Assembly: GCA_002367105.1 (NCBI GenBank)
Contig: DFCS01000020.1
Coordinates: 186,001-250,000 of the forward strand
Reading direction: 5' to 3'
DNA: 64,000 nt
From: Hungatella sp. UBA3048
GTDB lineage: Bacteria > Bacillota > Clostridia > Lachnospirales > Lachnospiraceae
Shown: piece after piece, positions 27,321 through 36,763 of the stretch
How the letters are laid out: each line of letters begins with the position of its first letter
Numbering within the stretch: the first letter of the stretch is position 1
Program-made: the position numbers and the translations under genes
The notes under the pieces: generated by a model
The model's database searches: none
What the model saw: only the letters and a program-made list of their open reading frames with translations
What the model was told of the DNA's origin: nothing

Positions 27321-28121
27321 ATGTTTACAACCAGACTGATAAGCGGAGTCATTCTCGTTATCATAGCTCTTTTTACAGTTGGAAGCGGGGGAGTATTGCT
27401 TTTTGCCACAACCCTTTCCATATCTATGATTGGCTTGTTTGAGTTGTATCGCGTGATGAAGATACAGAAAAACCCATTGGGATTTATGGGATATTTAACG
27501 GCCCTGTCCTATTATGGGCTGCTGTGGTTTCATGGAGAGCAGTTTATGATGCTCATATCCATTGCGTTTTTGATGACCCTTATGAGTATTTATGTATTTG
27601 CCTTTCCAAGGTATCAGATGGAAGAGGTGACGGTGGCCTTTTTTGGAGTTTTTTATGTTACTGTCATGCTGTCCTATCTTTATCAGGTCCGTGCCATGGC
27701 AGACGGGAAATATCTGGTGTGGCTGGTATTTTTAAGCTCGTGGGGGTGTGATACCTGTGCTTATTGCGTGGGTATGCTTATAGGAAAGCACAGGCTGGCC
27801 CCTGTACTCAGCCCTAAAAAGTCCATAGAAGGGGCAATTGGCGGAGTGGCCGGCGCAGCTCTTCTTGGTATTCTTTATGCAACTCTTTTTGGAGGATCCA
27901 TGACAGAGATACGCAATCCACAGGCAGCCTGTGGACTGGCTTGTGCCATTGGGGCGGTAATCTCCCAGGTTGGGGATCTGGCTGCATCTGCAATCAAACG
28001 CAATCATCAGGTAAAGGATTATGGAAAGTTGATTCCGGGCCATGGGGGAATTCTGGACCGTTTTGACAGTATGCTCTTTACAGCGCCTGCCATTTATTTT
28101 GCATTAACATTTTTACGTTAA
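27321..28121 (+). CDS. cdsA: Phosphatidate cytidylyltransferase
   Basis: 266 residues with about eight membrane segments. The CDP-alcohol synthase signature lies at the C-terminus (SAIKRNHQVKDYGKLIPGHG followed by GILDRFDS). It makes CDP-diacylglycerol for phospholipid synthesis in the cytoplasmic membrane. It has a GGAGGGAGG site upstream. Confidence 0.97.
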   Translation: MFTTRLISGVILVIIALFTVGSGGVLLFATTLSISMIGLFELYRVMKIQKNPLGFMGYLTALSYYGLLWFHGEQFMMLISIAFLMTLMSIYVFAFPRYQMEEVTVAFFGVFYVTVMLSYLYQVRAMADGKYLVWLVFLSSWGCDTCAYCVGMLIGKHRLAPVLSPKKSIEGAIGGVAGAALLGILYATLFGGSMTEIRNPQAACGLACAIGAVISQVGDLAASAIKRNHQVKDYGKLIPGHGGILDRFDSMLFTAPAIYFALTFLR

Positions 28122-28178
28122 AAGATTATTGGATTAAAAATTGGTAAATTGGAAAAGAAAAGGAGTAAGCAGCATAAG

Positions 28179-29321
28179 ATGAGGAAAATAGCAATCCTGG
28201 GTTCAACGGGATCCGTCGGGAAACAAACTCTGGAGGTGGCTGAAAATCAAAAAGATATAGAAGTGACCGCCTTGGCGGCAGGCAGTAACATCCGCCTGTT
28301 AGAGGATCAGATCAGAAAATTCCATCCAAAGATAGCATGCGTATGGAGAGAAGATAAGGCCAGGGAGCTGGCGGCATCGGTAAAGGATTTGCCGGTCCGC
28401 ATTGTTTCCGGAATGGAAGGCCTTATGGAAGCTGCCACAGAAAGCTCTGCAGAAATTGTGGTCACTGCCATCGTTGGTATGATAGGAATCCGTCCTACCA
28501 TCGCAGCCATTGAGGCGGGAAAGGACATTGCTCTTGCCAACAAGGAAACCCTTGTAACTGCCGGGCACATCATTATGCCTTTAGCAAAGGAACAGGGAGT
28601 GAGGATTCTCCCTGTGGACAGCGAGCACAGCGCCATTTATCAATGCTTAAACGGAGAAGATAAAAAAGCCATACATAAGATCCTTTTGACAGCATCCGGT
28701 GGTCCTTTCCGGGGAAAGACCAGAAAAGAGCTGGAGTCTGTGCAGGTGGAGGATGCGTTAAAACATCCCAACTGGTCCATGGGCAGGAAGATTACCATTG
28801 ATTCCTCCACTATGGTCAATAAAGGCCTTGAAGTGATGGAAGCAAAATGGCTTTTTGGAGTGGAAATGGATCAGGTTCAGGTTGTGATCCAGCCTAAGAG
28901 CGTGATTCATTCCATGGTGGAGTTTGAGGATGGAGCAGTCATGGCCCAGCTTGGAACGCCGGATATGAAGCTTCCGATCCAGTATGCCCTTTTCTATCCG
29001 GAGAGGAGATTTCTTCCCGGAGATCGTCTTGATTTCTGGACCATGAATCAAATAACTTTTGAAAAACCGGATATGGTAAATTTTCCAGGTTTAAAATTGG
29101 CATATATTGCCGGAAAAAAAGGCGGAACACTTCCAACAGTTTTCAATGCTGCCAATGAACGGGCAGTTGCCAAATTTTTAAACAGAGAAATTTCATATCC
29201 AACTATAACTGATATGATAGAGGGAGCTATGAACGGGCATACTGTAAAAGAGAATCCAACAGTAGAGGAAATTCTTGAAGCAGAGGCTGCAGCTTATGAA
29301 TATATAGAAAGCAGGTGGTAA
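28179..29321 (+). CDS. dxr: 1-deoxy-D-xylulose 5-phosphate reductoisomerase
   Basis: 380 residues. The NADPH-binding N-terminus reads KIAILGSTGSVGKQTLEV, the metal and substrate site is in LPVDSEHSAIYQCL near residue 145, and ASGGPFRGK follows near 180. It catalyses the committed step of the MEP isoprenoid pathway. The start at 28179 gives the canonical N-terminus; an in-frame TTG at 28149 has no ribosome site, though AGGAG lies 13 bases before 28179. ispG, a later enzyme of the same pathway, is two genes on. Confidence 0.97.
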   Translation: MRKIAILGSTGSVGKQTLEVAENQKDIEVTALAAGSNIRLLEDQIRKFHPKIACVWREDKARELAASVKDLPVRIVSGMEGLMEAATESSAEIVVTAIVGMIGIRPTIAAIEAGKDIALANKETLVTAGHIIMPLAKEQGVRILPVDSEHSAIYQCLNGEDKKAIHKILLTASGGPFRGKTRKELESVQVEDALKHPNWSMGRKITIDSSTMVNKGLEVMEAKWLFGVEMDQVQVVIQPKSVIHSMVEFEDGAVMAQLGTPDMKLPIQYALFYPERRFLPGDRLDFWTMNQITFEKPDMVNFPGLKLAYIAGKKGGTLPTVFNAANERAVAKFLNREISYPTITDMIEGAMNGHTVKENPTVEEILEAEAAAYEYIESRW

Positions 29322-29322
29322 A

Positions 29323-30381
29323 TTGTCCAGCGTTATCGTAGCGATTCTGGTTTTTGGGCTGATCGTATTAATTCATGAATTAGGGCATTTTTTATTCGCA
29401 AAAATGAACGGAATCGCGGTGGTTGAGTTTTCAATCGGCATGGGACCAAGATTGGTCCGTTTTAAGAAAGGTGAAACTATTTATTCCATAAAGGCGCTGC
29501 CCTTGGGCGGTTCCTGTATGATGCTGGGAGAAGATGAGGAAAATCCCGATGAGCGGGCATTCCAGAATAAATCGATTCCGGCCCGGATGTCAGTAATTGC
29601 AGCCGGTCCTATCTTTAATTTTATTTTAGCCTTTTTCCTGGCTGTTATTCTCGTAGGGATGAACGGATATGATACGACCTATATAAAGGAAGTAACAGAA
29701 AATTCGCCTGCTTATGAGGCAGGGATCCAGCCGGGAGATAAGCTGCTCCGGATCAATGGGGAAAGTGTATCCATGTATCGGGATTACATTCTTTATAAGC
29801 TTTTAAAGCCTGAGGAAAAGATGAATCTTGTGGAATACTCCAGAATGGATCCAACGACCGGAACAGAAAGCGTTCATTCTGTTTCCGTTAATCCACAGTT
29901 CTCAAAGGAAACCGGGAAATATCTGATTGGTATTATCATTGCTCCTGAGAATAAAAAGGCCGCCTCTTTTGGCGAGCTGGTAAAATATGGTTACATGGAA
30001 ATGGAATACGATGTAAAGCTGACAGTTAAAAGCCTTGGCATGCTCTTTACCGGTAAGGCAAGTGTTAATGATTTAAGCGGTCCGGTAGGCATTGTAGTCA
30101 TGATCGATGATTCTGTTAAGGCTGGGCTTACGGTCAGTGTTGTAGCGGCACTTATGAATGTGATCAGCATGTGTATCCTGCTTAGCGCAAACTTAGGCGT
30201 TATGAATCTTCTTCCGATCCCAGCCCTTGATGGAGGGAGGCTTTTGTTTCTGATTATTGAAGCCATCAGAGGCAAGCGTATGGATCCGGAGAAGGAGGGC
30301 CTGGTTAATTTAATCAGCATGGCAGCCCTTATGGCTCTTATGATTTTTGTGGTGTTTAATGATATCAGCAGGTTTACGTGA
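29323..30381 (+). CDS. rseP: RIP metalloprotease RseP
   Basis: 352 residues. Zinc site HELGH at residues 18-22 in the first membrane span, a PDZ domain around residues 115-195, and the C-terminal membrane motif NLLPIPALDGG with the third zinc ligand. It cleaves transmembrane anti-sigma factors and signal peptide remnants within the membrane. The start is TTG one base after the dxr stop, with AGGTGG as ribosome site. Confidence 0.95.
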   Translation: MSSVIVAILVFGLIVLIHELGHFLFAKMNGIAVVEFSIGMGPRLVRFKKGETIYSIKALPLGGSCMMLGEDEENPDERAFQNKSIPARMSVIAAGPIFNFILAFFLAVILVGMNGYDTTYIKEVTENSPAYEAGIQPGDKLLRINGESVSMYRDYILYKLLKPEEKMNLVEYSRMDPTTGTESVHSVSVNPQFSKETGKYLIGIIIAPENKKAASFGELVKYGYMEMEYDVKLTVKSLGMLFTGKASVNDLSGPVGIVVMIDDSVKAGLTVSVVAALMNVISMCILLSANLGVMNLLPIPALDGGRLLFLIIEAIRGKRMDPEKEGLVNLISMAALMALMIFVVFNDISRFT

Positions 30382-30516
30382 GAAAACCATAATTACTCAG
30401 GCAGCAAGCCAAAGGAATGTGCATGCATGTTCACTTGACGTCTGCCGCAATAACCGGATGGAACTCGCGCAGCGGGTTGCTTCCGGTTTTGAGGTATATG
30501 CAGAATGGAGGAACGT

Positions 30517-31572
30517 ATGAGCAGAGAGAAAACAAGAGTAATCCGCATCGGAGACAGGGTGATCGGCGGAGGTAATCCGGTCCTGATCCAGTCTATGTGC
30601 AATACGAAAACACAGGATGTGGATGGGACAGTAGGTCAGATTAAAGCCCTGACAGAGGCTGGCTGTGATATCATCCGGGTTGCAGTACCGGATATGGAAG
30701 CGGCGGCTGCCTTAAAGCAGATAAAGAAGCAGATCTCTATTCCACTGGTAGCAGATATTCACTTTGATTACCGTCTGGCCATCGCTTCCATAGAATCCGG
30801 AGCGGATAAGATCCGGATTAACCCAGGGAATATCGGATCGGCCGACCGGGTCCGGGCGGTTGTGGAAAAGGCCAGGGAATATGATATTCCAATCCGGGTA
30901 GGTGTAAACAGCGGTTCCCTTGAAAAGAATCTGATTGAAAAATACGGCGGAGTGACTGCAGAAGGTATTGTGGAAAGCGCTCTTCAAAAGGTACGGATGA
31001 TTGAGGAACTGGGATATGAAAATCTTGTCATCAGCATTAAATCTTCCAATGTGCTCATGTGTGTCAAAGCCCATGAACTGATTGCCAGGCAGTCGGATTA
31101 TCCTCTTCATGTGGGAATAACCGAAGCAGGCACTTATGTCTCCGGAACAATCAAATCCTCGGTTGGTCTGGGAATCATACTTCATGAAGGAATCGGAGAT
31201 ACCATCCGCGTATCTTTAACCGGAGACCCGGTAGAGGAAGTGAAGACCGCAAAGCTGATTTTAAAGACACTTGGTTTAAGAAAAGGCGGTGTAGAAGTGG
31301 TATCCTGCCCGACCTGCGGAAGGACCAGGATCGATCTGATTTCTTTGGCAAACCAGGTGGAAAAACTGGTTTCGGAATTCGACCATCTGGATATTAAGGT
31401 GGCTGTCATGGGCTGCGTGGTAAATGGACCGGGAGAAGCCAGGGAAGCAGATCTTGGAATTGCGGGAGGAATCGGAGAAGGCCTCTTGATGAAAAAGGGA
31501 GAGATTATCCGTAAGGTACCGGAAGATGAACTGCTTCAGGCCCTAAAGGAAGAGCTTATGAAGATGCAATAG
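30517..31572 (+). CDS. ispG: 4-hydroxy-3-methylbut-2-enyl diphosphate synthase
   Basis: 351 residues. A TIM-barrel N-terminus (VIQSMCNTKTQDV style opening, LVADIHFDYRLA near 80) is followed by the C-terminal iron-sulfur domain with CPTCGR near 266 and MGCVVNGPGEARE near 304. It performs the penultimate MEP-pathway step. The start at 30517 has GGAGG five bases upstream; a closer ATG at 30505 overlaps that site. Confidence 0.97.
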   Translation: MSREKTRVIRIGDRVIGGGNPVLIQSMCNTKTQDVDGTVGQIKALTEAGCDIIRVAVPDMEAAAALKQIKKQISIPLVADIHFDYRLAIASIESGADKIRINPGNIGSADRVRAVVEKAREYDIPIRVGVNSGSLEKNLIEKYGGVTAEGIVESALQKVRMIEELGYENLVISIKSSNVLMCVKAHELIARQSDYPLHVGITEAGTYVSGTIKSSVGLGIILHEGIGDTIRVSLTGDPVEEVKTAKLILKTLGLRKGGVEVVSCPTCGRTRIDLISLANQVEKLVSEFDHLDIKVAVMGCVVNGPGEAREADLGIAGGIGEGLLMKKGEIIRKVPEDELLQALKEELMKMQ

Positions 31573-31580
31573 GTGATAGA

Positions 31581-34500
31581 ATGTCAAAAAGATTTTTGGA
31601 GGTTTTTCCAAGTTTACATATTACAGAGGAATTACGGGAGCTTTTAAATCTGGTGGAAGTGGAGAAGGTCGCTTTAGGCAGGGATAGAAGCTCTATTCGT
31701 ATTTACTTAATGAGCCCGAGGCTCATACATAAACAAAATATTTACGGGCTGGAAAAGGGGATCAAGGACCAGCTGTTTCCCTCTAAGCGGATCACCATAA
31801 AGATTATCGAACGGTTCCGTTTATCGGGCCAGTACACGCCTCAGAAGCTGTTAAAGGCCTATAAGGATAGCCTTTTAATGGAACTTAAAAACTACAGTAT
31901 TATTGAATACAACATGTTCCGTAAGGCGGAATTCCAGTTTCCTGAACCGGATCTTTTAAAGATGACGGTGGAGGATACCATTGTTACCCATGAAAAGGCC
32001 GGGGATCTAAAACGTGTTCTGGAAAAGATTTTCCATGAACGGTGCAGCATGCCGGTAGAGGTCCAGTATGAATATGTGGAACCCAAGGAAAATGAGCTGG
32101 CTAAGCAAAAAGAGCTTCAGATGCAGCGTGAGGTAGCGGAAATTGTAAGCCGTACCTCCTTTGCGATAACGAACGATGAAGACCGGATTGAGTATGGCGC
32201 CGGGACCGGTGAGGGAGCTGGCGGTCCTTCCATGGCAGATGGCATTTCTTTGGATACCCTGACTGCAGAATATACGGCTTTTGCTCCAGCAGACCAGGCT
32301 TCTAAGGCCCCTGCGCCGGCGCTGCGTATGGGAGGGAAGAAGGAAGCTGCTAAGACCGGAGATACAGATTCCGGGAAAAAGGAGTGGAAGGACTTTAAGA
32401 AGGGCGGCGGTTCCTACGGACGCCGTTCGGACAATCCGGATGTATTATACGGCCGTGACTTTGACGGGGAAATAATTGAGATCGAAAAAATTGATGGTGA
32501 GATCGGGGAAGTTGCCATCAGAGGCAAGATTTTAACTGTGGACAGCAGGGAACTGAGAAGCCAGAAGACCATCATGATCTTTGATGTGACAGATTTTACA
32601 GATACGATCACGGTGAAAATGTTTGCCAGGGAAGAGCAGATTGACGATTTAAAAGCTGCAGTGGTGCAGGGAAGCTTTATACGCATCAAGGGCGTTACCA
32701 CAATTGATAAATTTGACGGTGAGCTGACTCTCGGATCAGTGGTTGGAATTAAGAAATCCGAGGATTTTACCGGGAAGAGGGTGGATAACAGCCTTGAAAA
32801 GAGGGTGGAGCTCCATTGCCATACAAAAATGAGCGATATGGATGGCGTATCAGAGGTCAAGGATATTGTAAAACGGGCAAAGCGATGGGGAATGCCTGCG
32901 ATTGCCATAACCGATCACGGCTGTGTCCAGGCTTTCCCGGATGCAAATCATGCTCTGGATAAGGGAGATACCTTTAAGCTGATCTATGGCGTGGAAGGGT
33001 ATCTGGTAGATGATTTAAAGCAGCTTGTGGAAAATTCCAGAAACCAGGGCTTATCGGATTCCTATGTAGTATTTGATATCGAGACAACAGGGTTTAGTTC
33101 TTCCAGGAACCGGATCATCGAAATCGGAGCGGTAAAGATAATTAATGGGATCATTACGGATAAATTCAGCACCTTTGTAAATCCGGACGTACCCATTCCT
33201 TTTGAGATCGAGCAGCTTACAGGCATTAATGATAATATGGTTCTTCCTTACCCCAAAATCGATGAAATACTGCCGCAGTTTCTGGAGTTTTGCGGGGATT
33301 CGGTTCTGGTAGCCCATAATGCATCCTTTGATGTGGGTTTTATCGCCTATAATGCATCCAGGCTTAACCTGGCCTTTGATCCTACAGTCATTGACACGGT
33401 GGCGCTTGCAAGGCTTCTCCTGCCGAAACTTAACCGTTATAAGCTGGATACAGTTGCAAAGGCGCTCAATATTTCTCTGGAGAACCATCACAGAGCGGTA
33501 GACGATGCAGGCTGTACGGCTGAAATATTCGTGGCATTTGTGAGAATGATCCGGGAACGGGGCGTGGAAACCCTCGATGAGCTTAATGGTCTAAGCGCCA
33601 TGACAGCGGATATGATTAAAAAGCTTCCTACCTATCATGTGATCATATTGGCTGCCAACGACGTGGGGAGAGTAAACCTTTACCGTTTAATTTCTTATTC
33701 CCACATTGATTTCTATGCAAGAAGGCCCAGGATTCCCAAAAGTGTTCTGAATAAATATCGGGAAGGACTGATTGTAGGCTCCGCCTGTGAGGCAGGGGAA
33801 CTGTATCAGGCCCTCCTTCGGGGCGTTTCCGACGCAGAGGTTGCAAAGCTGGTTCACTTTTATGACTATTTGGAAATACAGCCTTTGGGAAACAATGCAT
33901 TTATGCTTAGGGATGAGAAAAGTTCAATAAAGTCGGAACAGGACTTAATCGATATCAACAAAAGGATCGTAAGCCTTGGTGAGCAGTTTGGTAAGCCGGT
34001 TTGCGCCACTTGTGATGTTCACTTTCTGGATCCGGAGGATGAGGTTTACCGAAGGATCATTATGACCGGTCAGGGCTTTAAGGATTCCGACGATCAGGCG
34101 CCTTTATACTTACGTACCACTGAGGAAATGCTGAAAGAATTTGAATACCTGGGGCCCAATAAGGCTGAAGAGGTAGTAATAAAAAATACAAGAAAAATTG
34201 CCGATATGTGCGAAAAGATTTCTCCGGTACGCCCGGATAAGTGTGCTCCCGTCATTGAGAATTCCGATGAAGATTTAAGAAAAATCTGTTATGACAGGGC
34301 TTATGCCATCTATGGAGAAACGTTACCGACAATCGTTACGGAGCGTCTGGAGAGAGAGCTTCATTCCATCATATCCAATGGATTTGCGGTTATGTACATC
34401 ATCGCCCAGAAACTGGTTTGGAAATCCAATGAGGATGGGTATCTGGTAGGTTCCCGAGGCTCTGTTGGTTCATCCTTTGTAGCTTATTTGTCAGGAATTA

Positions 34501-36140
34501 CGGAGGTAAACTCCTTAAGCCCGCATTATTATTGTGCGTCCTGTCATTATTATGATTTTGATTCAGAAGAAGTAAAACAGTTTTCCGGTATGGCGGGATG
34601 TGATATGCCGGATAAGGTATGCCCGGTGTGCGGACGTCCACTGATAAAAGACGGATTTGATATTCCTTTTGAAACCTTCCTGGGTTTTAAGGGAGACAAG
34701 GAACCGGATATAGACTTAAACTTCTCCGGTGAGTATCAAAGTAAGGCTCATGACTATACAGAGGTTATTTTCGGCAAGGGCCAGACGTTCCGGGCAGGGA
34801 CCATTGGTACCCTGGCAGATAAGACAGCCTTTGGTTATGTGAAAAATTATTATGAAGAGCATGGGGTAAGAAAGCGAAATTGCGAGATCAGCCGAATCGT
34901 GCAGGGCTGTGTTGGAGTCAGAAGAACCACCGGACAGCATCCGGGTGGAATTATTGTACTTCCTCATGGAGAGGAGATCTATTCCTTTACTCCGGTTCAG
35001 CGGCCTGCCAATGATATGACTACCATGACGGTAACCACTCATTTTGATTACCATTCCATTGACCATAACTTACTGAAGCTTGATATTCTTGGGCACGATG
35101 ATCCTACCATGATCCGTATGCTTCAGGATTTAATTGGATTTGATCCGGTAAAGGATATTCCCCTGGACAGTAAGGAGGTCATGTCGCTTTTTCAGAACAC
35201 CTCAGCTTTAAAAATCACGCCGGAGGATATTGGAGGATGTAAGCTTGGAGCCCTCGGGGTTCCGGAGTTTGGTACGGACTTTGCCATGCAGATGTTGATT
35301 GACACGCAGCCCAAGTATTTCTCTGACCTGGTACGTATTGCCGGTCTTGCCCACGGTACGGATGTGTGGCTGGGTAATGCCCAGGCCCTGATCCAGGAAG
35401 GGAAAGCAACCATTCAGACGGCAATCTGTACCCGTGACGATATCATGGTCTATTTAATATCAATGGGAATCGAAGAGGGACTGTCCTTTTCTATTATGGA
35501 GAGCGTCCGAAAGGGAAAAGGGTTAAAGGAGGAGTGGGAGGAGGAGATGACTGCCCACGGAGTTCCGGACTGGTATATCTGGTCCTGTAAAAAGATCAAG
35601 TATATGTTCCCTAAGGCCCATGCTGCTGCCTATGTTATGATGGCCTGGCGTATTGCCTATTGCAAGGTGTTTTATCCTCTGGCTTATTATGCTTCCTTCT
35701 TTAGTATTCGTGCCAACGGCTTCAGCTATGAGCTGATGTGCCAGGGAAGGGATAAGCTGGAGTATTATCTGGCTGACTATAGGAAGCGGATCGACACTCT
35801 TTCTAAAAAAGAGCAGGACACCCTAAGGGATATGAGAATCGTACAGGAGATGTATGCCAGAGGATATGACTTTATGCCCATTGATATTTACCGGGCAAAG
35901 GCAAGGCATTTCCAGGTCATTGACGGTAAACTGATGCCATCCTTAAGCAGTATTGACGGATTGGGTGAAAAAGCGGCTGATGCTGTCGTGGATTCAGTAA
36001 AGGATGGAGCTTTCCTGTCAAGAGAAGATTTCAGAAACAGGACAAAGGTCAGCAAGACCGTCTGTGATCTCATGGGGGATTTAGGACTTCTTTTTGAACT
36101 CCCGGAATCCAATCAGCTGTCCTTGTTTGACCTGGGCTGA
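31581..36140 (+). CDS. polC: DNA polymerase III alpha subunit, Gram-positive PolC type
   Basis: 1519 residues. In order: N-terminal domains, an OB fold (about 300-390), a PHP domain beginning VELHCHTKMSDMDGVSEVK near 410, a DEDD 3'-5' exonuclease starting VVFDIETTGFSS near 498 and inserted in the PHP region, then the polymerase palm with PDIDLNF near 1042, fingers and helix-hairpin-helix. This order is specific to PolC. A zinc cluster (CASCHYYDF and CPVCGRP) lies near 990-1020. It is the replicative leading-strand polymerase of Firmicutes. It follows ispG by 8 bp. Confidence 0.98.
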   Translation: MSKRFLEVFPSLHITEELRELLNLVEVEKVALGRDRSSIRIYLMSPRLIHKQNIYGLEKGIKDQLFPSKRITIKIIERFRLSGQYTPQKLLKAYKDSLLMELKNYSIIEYNMFRKAEFQFPEPDLLKMTVEDTIVTHEKAGDLKRVLEKIFHERCSMPVEVQYEYVEPKENELAKQKELQMQREVAEIVSRTSFAITNDEDRIEYGAGTGEGAGGPSMADGISLDTLTAEYTAFAPADQASKAPAPALRMGGKKEAAKTGDTDSGKKEWKDFKKGGGSYGRRSDNPDVLYGRDFDGEIIEIEKIDGEIGEVAIRGKILTVDSRELRSQKTIMIFDVTDFTDTITVKMFAREEQIDDLKAAVVQGSFIRIKGVTTIDKFDGELTLGSVVGIKKSEDFTGKRVDNSLEKRVELHCHTKMSDMDGVSEVKDIVKRAKRWGMPAIAITDHGCVQAFPDANHALDKGDTFKLIYGVEGYLVDDLKQLVENSRNQGLSDSYVVFDIETTGFSSSRNRIIEIGAVKIINGIITDKFSTFVNPDVPIPFEIEQLTGINDNMVLPYPKIDEILPQFLEFCGDSVLVAHNASFDVGFIAYNASRLNLAFDPTVIDTVALARLLLPKLNRYKLDTVAKALNISLENHHRAVDDAGCTAEIFVAFVRMIRERGVETLDELNGLSAMTADMIKKLPTYHVIILAANDVGRVNLYRLISYSHIDFYARRPRIPKSVLNKYREGLIVGSACEAGELYQALLRGVSDAEVAKLVHFYDYLEIQPLGNNAFMLRDEKSSIKSEQDLIDINKRIVSLGEQFGKPVCATCDVHFLDPEDEVYRRIIMTGQGFKDSDDQAPLYLRTTEEMLKEFEYLGPNKAEEVVIKNTRKIADMCEKISPVRPDKCAPVIENSDEDLRKICYDRAYAIYGETLPTIVTERLERELHSIISNGFAVMYIIAQKLVWKSNEDGYLVGSRGSVGSSFVAYLSGITEVNSLSPHYYCASCHYYDFDSEEVKQFSGMAGCDMPDKVCPVCGRPLIKDGFDIPFETFLGFKGDKEPDIDLNFSGEYQSKAHDYTEVIFGKGQTFRAGTIGTLADKTAFGYVKNYYEEHGVRKRNCEISRIVQGCVGVRRTTGQHPGGIIVLPHGEEIYSFTPVQRPANDMTTMTVTTHFDYHSIDHNLLKLDILGHDDPTMIRMLQDLIGFDPVKDIPLDSKEVMSLFQNTSALKITPEDIGGCKLGALGVPEFGTDFAMQMLIDTQPKYFSDLVRIAGLAHGTDVWLGNAQALIQEGKATIQTAICTRDDIMVYLISMGIEEGLSFSIMESVRKGKGLKEEWEEEMTAHGVPDWYIWSCKKIKYMFPKAHAAAYVMMAWRIAYCKVFYPLAYYASFFSIRANGFSYELMCQGRDKLEYYLADYRKRIDTLSKKEQDTLRDMRIVQEMYARGYDFMPIDIYRAKARHFQVIDGKLMPSLSSIDGLGEKAADAVVDSVKDGAFLSREDFRNRTKVSKTVCDLMGDLGLLFELPESNQLSLFDLG

Positions 36141-36145
36141 CAGGG

Positions 36146-36180
36146 GGGGATAAGATCCCCTCTGAGGCCCGGGGCTTTTT
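36146..36180 (+). terminator. polC terminator
   Basis: Two stacked short hairpins: GGGGAT (36146-36151) with ATCCCC (36155-36160), then GCCC (36167-36170) with GGGC (36172-36175), followed by five T. Confidence 0.7.
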
Positions 36181-36255
36181 CAGACAAGGTAGTAACAGAA
36201 ATTTATTGAAATTATTCCAGAATTTTAAAATAATAAAAAAATTTTGAAAATAAGG

Positions 36256-36284
36256 TTGACATTCGCTGGGATATGTATTATACT
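36256..36284 (+). promoter_or_regulatory. tRNA promoter
   Basis: Consensus TTGACA (36256-36261), 17-bp spacer, TATACT (36279-36284), 13 bp before tRNA-Pro. Confidence 0.88.
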
Positions 36285-36296
36285 ACCTAACGTAAT

Positions 36297-36370
36297 CGAG
36301 GCGTGGCTCAGTTTGGTAGAGCGCTGCGTTCGGGACGCAGAGGTCGCAAGTTCGAATCTTGTCGCCTCGA
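36297..36370 (+). tRNA. tRNA-Pro (anticodon CGG)
   Basis: A 74-nt cloverleaf: acceptor CGAGGCG with CGCCTCG, discriminator A, anticodon stem CTGCG/CGCAG around loop TTCGGGA, T-loop TTCGAAT. The CGG anticodon reads CCG proline codons. CCA is not encoded. Confidence 0.95.
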
Positions 36371-36396
36371 TTCTGTATCAATAATATGCTGTAAAT

Positions 36397-36468
36397 GGCC
36401 TATTGGTCAAGCGGTCAAGACGCCGCCCTCTCACGGCGGAAACCCGAGTTCGATTCTCGGATAGGTCA
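36397..36468 (+). tRNA. tRNA-Glu (anticodon CTC)
   Basis: A 72-nt cloverleaf: acceptor GGCCTAT with ATAGGTC (one wobble), anticodon stem CCGCC/GGCGG around CTCTCAC, T-loop TTCGATT. CTC reads GAG. It is co-transcribed with the proline tRNA 26 bp upstream. Confidence 0.95.
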
Positions 36469-36472
36469 TAGT

Positions 36473-36503
36473 AAAAACCTTCAGGAACAGCCTGAGGGTT
36501 TTT
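36473..36503 (+). terminator. Terminator of the tRNA pair
   Basis: CCTTCAGG (36478-36485) pairs with CCTGAGGG (36491-36498), flanked by A- and T-runs. Confidence 0.85.
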
Positions 36504-36594
36504 GCGTTAAGCGGGATAGTTTTAAAACAGGAGCGCTGTTATTTTTTGATTGATATATAAAACGATTGGGAATACATAGGTTTTGCATCGGACA

Positions 36595-36747
36595 ATGATG
36601 GCTCTTGTCTGCAAAATGACCGCAAAAAAGGACCAGGATTCTTTGACTGATGAAGACAAAGAGATGCTGGCAAGCTACGGAAAAAGTGTTGATTTTATAA
36701 ATAAAGAAACGATATTGCCACTTATAAATTATATTCGGAATTTATAA
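36595..36747 (+). CDS. Small protein of unknown function
   Basis: A 50-residue frame beginning with two Met codons, ending FINKETILPLINYIRNL. Composition is protein-like (charged middle, hydrophobic end). No clear ribosome site precedes it; an alternative start is at 36616. It ends 16 bp before the diguanylate cyclase gene and could be a small upstream partner or the surviving end of a decayed gene. Confidence 0.35.
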   Translation: MMALVCKMTAKKDQDSLTDEDKEMLASYGKSVDFINKETILPLINYIRNL

Positions 36748-36763
36748 GCATTACGGGGTTAAA